A stretch of DNA of 64,000 nt, from positions 16,752,049-16,816,048 of the forward strand of contig WMCF01000014.1 of the NCBI GenBank assembly GCA_009792885.1, given 5' to 3'. This DNA comes from Eremophila alpestris peregrina. Taxonomy: Eukaryota > Chordata > Aves > Passeriformes > Alaudidae. Shown piece by piece: positions 24,135 to 36,425 of this stretch. The notes under the pieces were generated by a model that was given only the letters and a program-made list of their open reading frames with translations, did no database searches and was not told where the DNA came from. A program made the translations under genes and the position numbers. Within the stretch, counting starts at the first letter, position 1. Each line of letters opens with the position of its first letter.

Positions 24135-27100
24135 AATCAATTTTGTTGCCTTATTTCTGTTAGAATTATTTACTAATTTCCCAAATAGTTTCTATTGTTA
24201 AGCCGAAAGTATTTAACAAAACTATCCAGAGAAAGTTCACAGGGTTTATCTGGCTTTGAGCCATCTGGGTTCTGTGCTAATTCCATGCTTCCAGAGATGC
24301 CTCCCCTAGGCATCACAGCGCAACCCACAGCTTGAGGCTGATGTCAGCTCATGACATTGGAATAAGAAATCAATATCCAATCCTCTATCTGATTTTCCCA
24401 TTAAAGCAGATGAATAAAAAATCTGAAGGAAAACTTAAAATTCTGAAGGTATTGTGCACACCTCATTTTTAAAGTTGCCATATCCATGTCACTACAATTC
24501 AGGATTACTTTTCAAATTACTTATATAATTGCTCTATGAAAATAAGGAGTATTTGAGGAGCCTAACCCTGAGTCTTGTGGCAAAGAGAAAAGGGTGTGGA
24601 CTGTGAATACTTTCTGCTTTGAATAAAGATTTGCATTTTACAATTTGAGCTAGTTTTATAATAGGATTCAAAAATCTGTTAATTTGTTTTTTTAATCAGG
24701 TGACTGTAGAGTTAACTAAGCAGTACAGCTTCTGCTAGTAGTTTTGTCATCCAAAGTTAAGAGGCAGGTTCATACAATATATCCCTGTTGCCTGCACAGA
24801 AAAACCATTACCTTGTACTGATGATTGTCTTCATTACAGTAGTTAAGAGTTTGTAACAGCCATAAACTAATTAATCTCAAATTCAGTGGGTTTTACATCT
24901 CAGAGTAGTGCAATTGTTGTGAATAATTACAATCTGGACACTTCTGTTCCCCAACCCTGTTTATGATTGCCGTTTTCCAGAACACTGTATAGGCAATTTT
25001 AGATCATTATTCCTTTTAATCCCATCTCTCACTGAGTTCTCAGGCCAAATCTAAATTACTAACAAATATATTAATATAAATAATCAGAAAAGCACATATA
25101 AGGGAGTGGCTGCCTGTTGCTCTTTAATTCCTCTTCAAAATATCACCCTGCTTGGGTGGCCTGATGTGATTCACAATCTGATTGGTGCAAGGATAAAAAG
25201 AAGGAAAGAAGAAAAAAATGGGCAAAGTTAGCAAGAGTACAAAACAACAAAAAAAGTAGCCTGTGAGATAGCAGTTGCAGAAAGAAAAAGGTGAAAAGCC
25301 AGTACTCTTCTGAAGTCAGTGGTAAAACTCAGTGACATGGGACAAGTCTAGAGTATGTGATCTGGGAGTATTTAACCAGATTTGTAGTGCAACAAAAATA
25401 AGGCTTGTGTTTGATTGCATGATCAAATCAGTTTCTGAGGTTTTATGTCAGTTCACATTTACCAAAATGTTCGAGATGTCCTGGTGAACTACTGCCAGAA
25501 TTTCAGAAGGAATTATTAGAAATGGTTGGGGGTTATCACTTTCAATGCCAGTTTTTTGATTATAAGGAAGCACCTTGGAATTTGAAATAGCATTGGTTAA
25601 TGTACAAAATATATTATGTATGAAAGGACTTGGTTTTGCTTGTGCCTTACTGCATGCTGGAGGATCTACTTCTTTATATTAGGATCCCCATTTTATGCTT
25701 TCTGTGGAATCAGACATGACACACCTGCATAAAACTGAAGGAACAAAAAGTGCTGCATCACTGTGAAGATTTTTTATTAATTCCTTTACTACTTTGGTTT
25801 ACTACCAGTGCAGTTATATACATGCAAGGAGTGCTCCATTTGTTTGTGGAGGGAGGCTATACACAGGTATATGTGGGTCCAAGCTGTAGAAGAATAGGTT
25901 TTCTAGATAGCTGAGTGCATACAGTGAGCTGAGTTCTGCAGAAAATATTTTCAGATAGTTTGGGGCTCCTTTTACAAAGGTGGCTGCTCTCCTCTCCACA
26001 ACACTTTGTAACTGGACTTTCAGGTTTGCTAAATGTAGGTTAGCCTGCTGGTAGTAAAACAGCTAACAGACAGTTCTTGTTGCACCAAAGTGGGGTTTAA
26101 TTACTGTGGTTGTGCACACTGTTGTGTCTTACTTTCAAGTGCCTGACCTTCTGCTTTAATCCTAGACCTGTCTGTAATGGCATCAGTTATGAAAACCTTC
26201 AGATGGCACATTGAAGTTTCTTAGGTGATTTCTCATCTTTTGCTCCTTAGTGCACATGGGTGCAACGGTTGTCTTTTCTTACATTTCAAATGCCATTTGA
26301 GCAATATATCAAGAATTTTCAACAAAACGTAAATGAAAATTAATTACCTGTGCCATCAAAATTGCTTCATGATAATTATATTTTAATTGCTATGGTAGAG
26401 ATTCTTCTTAACTTAAAATTCCTGCTTTCTTTACAGTAACATTACTAGGGCTCAATAAGGAAAAACAAAGAAGAAAAGAGATTGCATAACTTGCTCTCAT
26501 TTACATATAATTGTCTACACAAAACTTAACTTTGACAAAGCAAACAGAGTTTCTTTTTTTGCATTCGAACACCTGGCTATTACAGAGAAGTAGCTTTGAA
26601 AAATATTAGAGAATACAGTAAGAATGAAAGCAATGCTTAATAGTCTAAAACCTAGAATCCAAGAACAGCCACCTTTTCAATACAGAGAATCTTAGAGCAG
26701 TGATATTATTTTCTGTGAAATTCTGACAGAGGTTAAATTCTGAAGTACATTTCACAGTTTCAAGCAGATTCAGTCGAATTTGACCCATCTCTTAAAATCC
26801 CTGTCTTTAAAACTTGTGTTGCTAGGAACACCTGTCTGGATTTTATCCTGCTGGTAAGTCCTTGTACTTACTCTCTGCTGTTTCGAGGTTAACTTCTGTC
26901 CTGCTGGCCTAGGTACATAGGTTCTACTTGGAAATAAGATATTAATAATTTGAAAAAATTTAGAAGTGTTTTATAATTAATGCTCAGCAGCCTAAGGTAG
27001 GGAAGCAAAAGACCACACAGAGCTTGTGTTCTACAAACAAAATCAGTCTGCCTACACATGATGAGAGAGAGTCCATTATAGGCTTATCCATAAATTTTAA

Positions 27101-28256
27101 GCACCCTATAAATATTTAAATGTAGTAAATGCCATAGCAATAAGAGGAGATAGAGCTAGACATACCAGCCTGCCTCTAACACCACATAAGTCTTCTTTGT
27201 ATGTTAAGTATGACCTTCTGCTCATATAAATTCTTCAGAAATTGGTACCCCTTCTCCCCTTAACTCACCCTCAGTTGTTCAGTGCCATCATACTTTTGTT
27301 GAGGTGTTTATTGTCCACTCAGGCCTGCTTTACCATTTCCCTCTGTAGGTCCTCTGTCGCTTGGTTGTCAAACTTATTCTCTGAAAAGAAAATATATTTT
27401 CAAAAAGTTGCTTTTTTAAATATATAATAGATGTTTAGGTGAAAAGAAATACATTAACATAATCTCATTAGGAAGCAGTATATGTGACAACAAACCTGAA
27501 AGGGCACATAACCATTTCCTGAGGTGAAAGTGTAGGCATCAGCCACTGGCAGCAAGCTGAGCAAAAAGGCTTCAATCTGCCATCAATGAGCAGAGCAGCA
27601 TCTTTACTCAAGGGCCTGAAGAAGAGATACTGATAAGAAAGAGTGGTGTAGCCTAATTCATGTTGCCTAGCAGTTTAACAAGAAAATGCAAACCCATTTC
27701 AAGAGCAGTCATGTTGTCTGTGTCTGGATACCACTCTTTACTAAAATATTATTGGAAAGATACAGACTTGGAGTATTATAAGGCTGGTGGAATTGAAACA
27801 TTCAGGAAGAAGACTGTGCAAGAGGAATCTTATCAGCTACTTAACCTGCAGATGTTTGCAGCAAATTCTACATTGCTCCTGAAATAACTTGAATATTTGC
27901 TTAGACTTTGTGGAAAAAATAATTATTTGCATCAGGTAGACATATGGGAAAACCAATGTATTCTTCTCTGTATTTATTGGCATAAAAGTTTTCAGTAGAA
28001 TTTTTAGTCTTGTTTACAGCCCAGTAAAATTAATGAAAATATTAGCTTCAAGAATTATTGAGTTTTTCGTTTAGGCCTTATTCTAGTGTCTATTCCTCTG
28101 CCAGGAGGAGGCCTACTGTATCACAAAAGAAACATCTACATAGGTAAAATGGATAGTCCTAGCTTTAAGGAGTGAACTAGTAAGTCAAGATGTTATTATT
28201 CCAACTGCTATAGCCCACTGAACCTATAAATAATCTTTTATCTTTATAGAGACACA

Positions 28257-28283
28257 ATATATATATATATATGTATGTATATA
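28257..28283. repeat. (TA)n / (TATG)n microsatellite
   Basis: Short TA dinucleotide run passing into tatgtatgtata, about 270 bp before the proposed ADCY1 poly(A) signals. Confidence 0.85.
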
Positions 28284-28550
28284 CAGAGTACCATACAATA
28301 ACTTAACACTGGGTAACTTCTAATGATAGATTTTCATTAATAATACGGGTCTATTTTTATGTAAATATATTATTGTAGAGTATCTTCCAGTCTTTTTCAG
28401 GATTGTTAAATTGAGAAGAGCAATTGAATATTTGTCCTATTTTTATGTTAAAAAGTGAATTGACTGAAATGTTAAATGTGAATGTAAATTTCTTATTGCA
28501 ACTTTTATACTGAGTGTTTGCACTATTATAATTTCTGGAATCGAATTAGA

Positions 28551-28577
28551 AATAAAGGAAAAATTTGCTTGAATAAA
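28551..28577 (+). promoter_or_regulatory. ADCY1: Candidate distal ADCY1 poly(A) signals
   Basis: Two canonical AATAAA hexamers at 28551-28556 and 28572-28577. They are followed from about 28590 to 28655 by a strongly GU-rich stretch (tggttgttttggttttgg and similar), the usual downstream element. Cleavage is predicted near 28590. Confidence 0.55.
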
Positions 28578-28599
28578 CAGCTGTTTGAGATGGTTGTTT

Positions 28600-31500
28600 T
28601 GGTTTTGGTTTGGCTTTTGGGGGATTGTTTGGGATTTTTTCTGTTTGTTTTTTGAATCAAGTTGCACCCATTATTATGTACTAATTAGTATAAGCTGCTT
28701 CTGAAAGTGTCCAGCTACAGCTTCTATTTTCAGGCTATGAACGTGTCTCTAGAAGTGCTGCAATTCTGCTTTCAGAATTGCTTTGAACTAAAGAATCTCA
28801 TGGGAACAATTCAGCTCCCCTGAGAGTCTTGTTGATCTTCTGCATTGACCACAGCATAAGCCAGCTTGGGCCAAGTGTACCATTCACTGTGCAAGCAGAG
28901 GAAAGTAAATATGCAATCACCAGCAAACTACCAGCCACACAGACCAGAAGACAGTGAGGGGAAGCTTATTGCTCCCTTTCCACAAGGCAGAAATTATTGG
29001 TTAATTTGGTCCAAGTGTAGATTTCGTAGATAGTTTATGTTGTGCAAGATACAGAGCCAACCTCAGAGCAAAATTGCATAGGTCAACTTAAAATTGATTT
29101 TAAAGCTGATTCAGTTTTGTCAGGTAATATGCCTCACAAGAGAGTCACTAAATTTGTGTAGTTCAAAGTAATTTGATTGTATCACTTTCAAATGACAGCA
29201 GATTCCCATCTGGCCAGCTCAGAACAGAAGCAGAGATGTTCATGTGCCCAATCCCTGCCTGTGAAGATATGCCCTGAGATAACTTGGAAATGCAGGGTCC
29301 CCTGTGATCTACAACAGCCTGGGCTCAGATGCAAAGGGTTTTAATCCAAATGCTGGACAGTCTGCCCAGCTGTTTTTCTTGTACGTTAGAGAGCACAGTG
29401 TGAGTTGTACAGAATTACAGTGTTGTCAGGGAGTGTTACAGAACTCTTCTTGGTTTGCCCTTACATTAGTGGGAAGTGTTTGTGGCCTTGTGTAGCCATT
29501 TTTTGCCTTGTCCTTGCCTTCTGAAAGACAGCATGCCAGACCTTCCTAAGCATAAATCAGAATGACTCCACTACACTCAAAATAATATAAATCAACTGAA
29601 AATCTGTTCTTCACCTTTCATTGTGTTTATTTTGCCACATTGGTATTTTAAGGCTTTCTCTTAATACTAAAATGTGTAACCCTTCGAGTGTTGTTTTGGG
29701 GAATTCTATGTACATGAATACACACAGAGCTATTTATATTCGTGTATAAAATATGTACCATCACAGATACATTTTAACGAGATAACATATGTCCTGGATT
29801 AATGACTCAGGTCATTACTTGGAGACTTTTTTCTGCCATGCCCCATTACACAGCCAAATCACTTCAGACAGTATGAGAATTCATTTTCTTTAAAGAATGA
29901 GGCAGTATCAGCATTAAATTTTTACCCCTCTGGTAACACTTTTGGACATGAGGAATTCCAGACAGCATTTCCATACCATAAACCACGCAGGACTGAAACT
30001 GAGGTTCTTGTCCAAGAATATTACCAGAGGATATTGTCAATATCAAACAGGCAGAAGGGGAGAATAGAAAATGATAACATTGTGTACATTGTGTACCTTG
30101 GTGTATTGCTACTGTATCTATGTCAAAGTCTTCAAGTTTTGCAGCCATTCCCTAGAGGAGTGGGTCACCTAATGCTGTTTCTACTGGCAGAACATGACGT
30201 TCAATGGAAGGAAACAATTCTACAGGTATCAAATCATACACCACATTCTTGTTTGGGCCACTATGATGGAAAAAAGAGTCATAGCTGTAAAGTGAGCCAC
30301 ATATTAGAGATGGTCTGTGACATTTTTGGCTCCCATGAAACCCTCTGAACTGTCAAGAGAGCCTTTAAGGACAGGGATCTAGAGGTATAGTCAAGCTGCT
30401 CAGGAGTCCTGGTCTGATCTTAGTATCCAGTCTTGCACAGTTTAGTTCTGCTGTCAACTTCAGCAGTAGTTTGCATAGGTTTCCAGGCTCAAAGCTCAGA
30501 GAATAGAAGCTAGTTTTTAATATTACATTAATATGAGTCTCCCAGGCTTACACTGTTCCTGTATTTATAACCAGGCACTGGTTAACTGTTATTAGATTTA
30601 GCCATAAAGAGCTAGAAAAGAAGGATCTAGTTATGAAGTAGTCATTACTATCAAGAATATTTACCTTTTCATTTACAAGGTACACTCTGAAGATGCAATG
30701 ATGGCTTTCATAGAGGCAGTGTAACATGTAAATTACTACAGCATCACAGCATATAAGCTTTCCTATCAAAAGTGCTCTGCTTCACTAAGTCAGTGGGGAC
30801 GCTGATTAATTAATTAGCATTCCCTAAACTTAGACCACCTGGGGATTCATCTGCAGCATTCTAATGCTGCAAGAAAGAGCCATTTATATTCACCTGGCCT
30901 TGCTTCCTGAATAAGACTTTACTCAGTCTGGCCATGCTACTGCACTGCACAAACACAGCACTTTTAGTTTATTATTGGATGTAATAAAGTAAAACAAATC
31001 CATCATTTTCTGTTGCTAGAAGCTAGACATTTGTTTGGCGTTGGCCAAACTGGGCTCATACTATTGCCAAATGTCACGAAAGCAGCATGGACTGTTTTCC
31101 CCCAAATTCTATAGTTAATCTTTATGTATATTGAACTTTGACAATACTGTTATGGGCTCCTCAGCAGCTCTGCCAACATAGTTAAAAAGGAGCAGTTGTA
31201 TCAGAAAGACACAGAAAGTTAGTGAGGAAAGGCCCCAGTTGAATATTAACTCAGATTGACTAGTGGGGAGTAGAAACACGTAGAAAGTGTATAGGACACC
31301 AGCTAGTGAATAAACAACATGAAGAGAGAACACATGGTGGCATTCTGGTTAGACAAGAGTGTAATGAAGAGGAATCATTGACGCAATTACAAAGGCAGTG
31401 GTAACACATTGATTTATCAAGGTCAATGACCTCTGCTCCTATTAAAGTATGCCTGACTTCTTACTACTGAGATATTCAGGGGTTTTTTTAAATTAAATAC

Positions 31501-32589
31501 TGATCTTCCAGACTTCTACATTGAAAAGTTATTTTTTTTTCAATTTGACGTTCCCCACAATGTTTTTAGACTGGCTACTTGTGTATTACAACCTTGTCTA
31601 ACAAAGAGAGGCAACCATTTTTAATGCTTTAAACTTTTATAATTGATCCTAGTACTGTAGCATCTTTATATGTGTACAAATTGATCTTCCTTTCACATAG
31701 ACACTCTGTCTGAGGGAAGAGGAGGTGGTCTAAACTGATGTGGCACTGAACTTTTCTATAAGATGCAAAGGTATGTTCCTTAAGGAACTTGTTTCTTCAG
31801 TCCTACTATTACATTAAAGCAGAAAAAAAACCGGCTGTTAGAATAGTACTTCCAATTGCCTGCAAGTGGTAGACCTTGGTGAAAAGTTTATATCAACACC
31901 CATATTAAAAGTTTTTAAGACTATTTGAAGTGGTTCAGAGATAAAGAGTCAAGTCTCATTGTTCTTCAAACTCTTACTGAGATGAATCATATGGAAGATA
32001 ATTTAGACATTTAAATAAGGGTTTGACTTTCTGAGCAGCCACGAAACCCAGTAAGTAGTTCAAGTTCATGGTTTAGAATGCAAAAAATCAGATTTGTTGT
32101 CCAGTTGGACAGGTCCAGTCATAGTAGTCATAACTAAAACCTGTAGAAATATATAACACATAATGACTTAATGTATTGCTAGTTCAAAGCCATTTTTTTT
32201 ACTGAGACGTTTTCAAATCACTACTCCTGTTTATCCAGATTCTCTAAAGCCTTCCTTTCAGGCTCCTTATGAGGTGCTTCTATGATCAGTTTGGAATGAA
32301 AATTATGCCATACACAGGTCTGTTCCTGGACACTGTGGACAAAGACATTGATCTTGCCACTGGCCAGAAAACAGTCATTGCCACAAAAAAAAACTGTTGG
32401 AACCTCCAACACTTGCAAAGGTACCGCTTTCACACTACCATTATAACATAAATAACATGTGAAGAAAGTGTTCCAAAGGGCAAAAACTTTGAAATTGCTG
32501 AAGAACAAGATTGCACATAATGCTTTTCAGGCACTGAAAAGTTTGTTTACCAGACTACAAAGGATTCATACTGTCCTTGGTTTCTGAAG
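28600..32589. other. Intergenic, nothing recognised
   Basis: About 4 kb of AT-rich sequence after the proposed ADCY1 end. Open frames here (for example 29864-30348 and 32221-32508 on either strand) have no recognisable protein signature or splice context. Confidence 0.6.
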
Positions 32590-32855
32590 GTTCAGCGAAG
32601 GTTGCAGCAAAGGTTTTGCTGGTGAAGGGGCTGGCAGACATGCTAGCTGAGGACATTGGTTTTGTCTAGTTTGGAGAGAAGGTAGGCTGAGGGGTGATCT
32701 CACTGCTCCTGACAGCTTGCTGGGGAGGGGAAGGGACAGGGAGGTGCCAATCTCTCTTCCTTGGTACCCAGTGCCAGGGTGTGGGGAAATGCCACGTTCA
32801 TTGGGGGAGGTTTAGACTGGACATTAGGAAGTATTTCTTTACCAAGAGGATGGGA
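32590..32855 (+). mobile_element. CR1 fragment, 5' half of a split element
   Basis: Sense-oriented CR1 ORF2 end: the ggtgaaggggctgg block, then tttggagagaagg and ggctgaggggtgatctcactg, then ggaggtttagactggacatt and aggaagtatttctttacca. It stops abruptly after aagaggatggg. The rest of the same type of element appears at 36288, on the far side of the retrovirus. Confidence 0.85.
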
Positions 32856-32954
32856 AAGACTTTGTAATTATCTATTTACCTTTGAAAAATGATTACCTTG
32901 ATTAGGCTTTGCAAAATTCAGAATATTTGCAGAATGCATTATTAAATTATTCAA

Positions 32955-34200
32955 GTGTTTGTTCTATTCCCTATCCATGCCACAAATTGTTGCAAGTTAG
33001 GTTTCAGAGAAAAACCTATGCTAAATGAAGACCCTCTGAGTGCTATAACTCTCTTCACTGATGAGTCAAGAAAAACACATAAATCAGTAGTAGTTTGGCA
33101 AAATCATCAACCAAAACGTGGGAATCAGATATTCAAACAGTAGAGAGCTCTCCCCAAATTGCTGAGTTAGCCACAGTAGTCAGCTTTTCAGCTCTTTTCA
33201 GAACCTCTTAATTTAATTATGGATTCAGCATATGCTGCCAATATTATTAAAAGAATAGAGAATTCAGTTTTGAAATATGCTAGCAATGATACCTTATATC
33301 ATTGGCTTTCATGTCTTTATACAATTTTGCAACACAAAACTAATTAGTATTTTGTTTTCATACCAGGGCACACTCTTTGCTTCCAAGATTCATGGCAGAA
33401 GGAAATGCAAGAGCAGATAAACTGACAATAGTTATTTCAAACACTTTGCCAAACATTTTCAAACAAGCAAAATTGACTCATGCCTTTTTCCATCAAAATG
33501 CACAAGCACTTGTGCAAATATTTCATATCTCTAAGGGTCAGGCAAAATCCATCATTAGTGCTTGCTCTGATTGTCAACTTGTACAGCTTCCTATTTCCAC
33601 AGGAGCTGTCAACCCTCGAAGATTACAAAGTCTTCAACTATGGCAAACAAATATTACCAAATACCCGTCCTTTAGAAAATTTAAAAATATGCATGTGTCT
33701 GTAGACACTTTGTCAGGTGCATTTTTTGCTTCTATACATACAGGGGAAACAGCTAATCATGCTTACCAACATTTTTTGCAAGCTTTTGCTTCATTGAGTG
33801 TACTAGAAGTAAAAACAGAAAATGGCCCCACATACATAGCTCAAAAATTGGCCACATTGGAGTGGGGCATTCACCACACTTTTGGAATTCCCCGTTCCCC
33901 CAGGCTATTATTGAAAGGACACACCACACTCTAAAACACATTCTTGATCAACAGAAGAGGGGAGCGACCCAAGCAACAGAAGAGGTTGAGCCAAGCTTTT
34001 TATGTCTTTAATTTTTTTTAATAGCTCATTTGCAGAACCTCATCCTCCAGTTTTTAGGCACTTTTCAAATAGCACACAGGCAAGATTGAAAGAAAATCCT
34101 CCATTTTTAATCAGAAGCCCTCAGACAGGAGAAACTGAAGGACCATTTTTGCTAATAACCTGGGGCAAAGTTTTCCACAGGTGCAGGACCTAAGTGGATT
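32955..34200 (+). pseudogene. Retroviral pol remnant: RNase H and integrase
   Basis: RNase H pieces are readable in one frame (about 32955-33350, with the ITLFTDES and NLIMDSAYAANIIKR patterns) but interrupted by stops from 33141. The frame then shifts near 33355 into the RNase H end (EGNARADKLT) and integrase. The integrase zinc-finger residues (His, His, then CSDC) are present near 33475-33570. In the catalytic core the first Asp (VSVDTLSG) is seen, the second is Glu instead of Asp (KTENGPTY), and a frame break in a C-rich run near 33895 precedes the third acidic residue. The C-terminal DNA-binding part is at about 34035-34190. It cannot make an active enzyme. Confidence 0.88.
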
Positions 34201-34602
34201 CCAGCAAAGAACATGAAACCAGATTATACACAAGCTCACACTGACAATTGCACGAGCAGGGAAATGAGCATGTAGATGTCAGGCGCATAGGGAGACTACC
34301 GTCAATGCTGGCTGCTCCCTGTTCAACCTGCGAAAACTGCGAACCGTGGGTTTTATGTTGATGTTTAGGTAGTGAAAACTGTTTATATCATAGAGCTCTT
34401 TTGGAAAAAGTGAGGTGTCCATTGTGTTAAGAGGGATTTTTAAGATATCCAAATTTGTAAAAATTGAATGTTAAAGGGACAGCTTAGTGCCTTATAGTTG
34501 GCCAGCCCCTGAACCAGTTTGGGAAAATATAAAAGTAAAAAGATTTGCTTGAAAATTGAAATTTATGAGAGAGCTTTTGCCAAAGGGTGGCTAAACAAGA
34601 CC

Positions 34603-35642
34603 ATGGAGTTTGAGCAAATTATATATTGGTGCTTTTTAATTTTGTTTACTTGCTTTTGCAGACATGCCTATACATCAACCAAAACCAAATTTTTGAGTTG
34701 CTTTAGCCAAGTCAGCAGGCACAGACACCATATGCTCGACCAATTCGAGCCCAGATAAACACTTTGCAACCTTTTTGGTTGGTGTGCCAGTGCCAGTCAA
34801 AGAGTGGCCAATACCCAATAGTGATAATTACTGCCATAAGGCTGCCAATGAGACAAATCCCATCATCAGTTGGCATCAGTGGGCCTCTGAGTTTTTTAAA
34901 GCACCTTCTGAACCTCAAGAATTGGAAATTCTTGGTTCTTTGACAATGGAATTTTGTGCTGAGTTTCAGTACCAGGGAGATCCACAATTAAATGTTACTA
35001 CCCATCATCCTGTGTACAGCAATTCAAGTTTGTGGTGTAATTGTACTACTCCAGTGGCCCCTAAGGGAGAAATTGTTGACCTAGATCAATCCCCATGGCC
35101 ATTGTCAAAAAGGTGTTAGCTCATTTGTGGAGACAGAGCCTAGCAGGGCATTCCCTCAAAAATTACAGGTGGCCCGTGCAGCAGTGGGTAGCGCACTGTG
35201 ATAACACCTATAGTGTTTAAAAAAAGCCATCAAGAGAAAACATAGAGGAGAAAGATTTGCCCATCATTATGATGAAAACTGTAATAGCAATTTCAGAGCC
35301 TGGGGCCCTGCAAAACGTGTTACATCAAATTTATTTCTGCCTCAACTTGCCTCAGGCGTGGCATTGAAACAATTAGATCGATTGGGGTGTTGGCTGAGCA
35401 AAGAAGTTAATGCTACTTCCACAGCAATTAGTGACATGATGACAGATGCTAGTGCTGTCAGACATGCAGCCTGGCAGAACAGAGCTGCCATCGATTTTCT
35501 TTTGTTGGCACATGGGCATAGTTGTGAGGCATTTGAAAGATCATGTTGTATGAATTTGTCTGACCATTCAGAATTTATCCACCAACAACTTAAAAATCTG
35601 AGAGATTTGGCAAATCAAATAAAGCCAGACAATAGATTATAG
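34603..35642 (+). pseudogene. Retroviral envelope remnant (SU and TM)
   Basis: A possible signal peptide begins at 34603 (MEFEQ, then a hydrophobic Leu/Phe/Cys stretch). That frame closes at 34758, and surface-subunit sequence with Asn-x-Thr/Ser sites resumes in another frame at 34775-35119. After further breaks the transmembrane subunit is open at 35358-35642. It shows the QNRAAIDFLLL segment followed by a CX6CC motif (SCEAFERSCC), typical of covalently linked alpha/gamma-type envelopes. No intact membrane anchor or cytoplasmic tail is readable after 35642. Three frames are needed, so it is non-functional. Confidence 0.85.
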
Positions 35643-35819
35643 TTAGACAACTTGTTTGAAGGATGGAGTTTTGCACCTTAGCTAAAGAAACTTTGCAAAA
35701 TATGTTTATATTTGTTAAATGCTGTGGTGACATGTTAGTGCCTTGTGTACTTCACTTGCCCAGCAAACAATGAACACAGCCATCAAAAATGTGTTTTCTG
35801 TTTAAGAGAGAGGGGGAAA

Positions 35820-36287
35820 TGTGGGAAATGGGTTTGTAGAGAATTCTCAAAGCCTGAGAGAGAGCTCACAAAGTATGCATCTGTATGCAAACCTTGAGAT
35901 AGGAAATGCTGACTTAGGAATGCCATGGAACAGGACAGACATTGTTGAGAGAGAAATGGAACTGGAAACAAGTTTTAAAGGATGGCCTTGCAAATAAGAC
36001 TGAATACTTTGGAGAAATAGAACTATGAAAGATGAATTGTGTTAGAATCCACGAGTTGTAGTTTTAGATGACCAGCTTTAAAGCACTAACCGCATTGTAT
36101 GGCAAAAGGTGATAGGCCAAGAAACACCTATAATGTACTGTAATTAGGAAATAGTTTCTGATTGTAATGGCATGAATTGTAACATCTGTACTGTCTCACC
36201 CTTCACCATGAGACTGAAAATGAAATAAAATTTTTAAAACGCCTCTCTGTTGCCCATCCCTGGTCAGTATAAGGGTATAATCCGACA
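35820..36287 (+). mobile_element. 3' LTR of the endogenous retrovirus
   Basis: Begins tgtgggaaatg directly after the purine-rich tract aagagagagggggaaa and ends near ccgaca, so it has TG...CA ends; about 468 bp. An AATAAA lies near the end of R (about 36221) with downstream sequence running to tataatccgaca. There is no second copy in the window, so age cannot be read from LTR divergence. Confidence 0.82.
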
Positions 36288-36425
36288 CACAGACAATACC
36301 CTTAATTACATCCTTTAGCATTTGGTCAGTCTAAAGTGTCCGGCAGTTGGACTGGATGAACATTAAAGATCCCTTTCAACTGAAATATTCTATTCCTTTC
36401 TATTCTAATCTCTTCTTTTCTATTA
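36288..36425 (+). mobile_element. CR1 3' end, second half of the split element
   Basis: Sense CR1 3' UTR: the gacaatacccttaatta block, ttggtcagtctaaagtgtcc, gcagttggactggatgaaca, ccctttcaactgaaatattc, ending in degenerate attct repeats. It begins exactly where the LTR ends and continues the element whose first part is at 32590-32855. Confidence 0.85.

Larger units (their letters stand above)
17865..28590 (+). other. ADCY1: Probable long ADCY1 3' UTR
   Basis: About 10.7 kb downstream of the stop without another gene on either strand. Mammalian ADCY1 also has an unusually long 3' UTR of many kilobases. The proposed end is the AATAAA pair at 28551 and 28572 with GU-rich sequence after it. Earlier AATAAA hexamers (22996-23001, 24622-24627) could give shorter forms. 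A solo LTR, a CR1 scrap and simple repeats are embedded. The extent is inferred without transcript data. Confidence 0.5.
32955..36287 (+). mobile_element. Endogenous retrovirus, 5'-deleted (RNase H, integrase, env, 3' LTR)
   Basis: Order and strand fit the 3' half of a provirus: RNase H remnants, integrase, envelope surface and transmembrane remnants, a polypurine tract (35804-35819), then an LTR. No 5' LTR, gag, protease or main reverse-transcriptase domain is visible. Coding parts lie in different frames with several stops, so the copy is dead. The pol part looks betaretrovirus-like (class II), while the envelope TM is of the CX6CC type shared by alpha- and gammaretroviruses. The left edge is uncertain, somewhere in 32856-32955. 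Confidence 0.88.
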
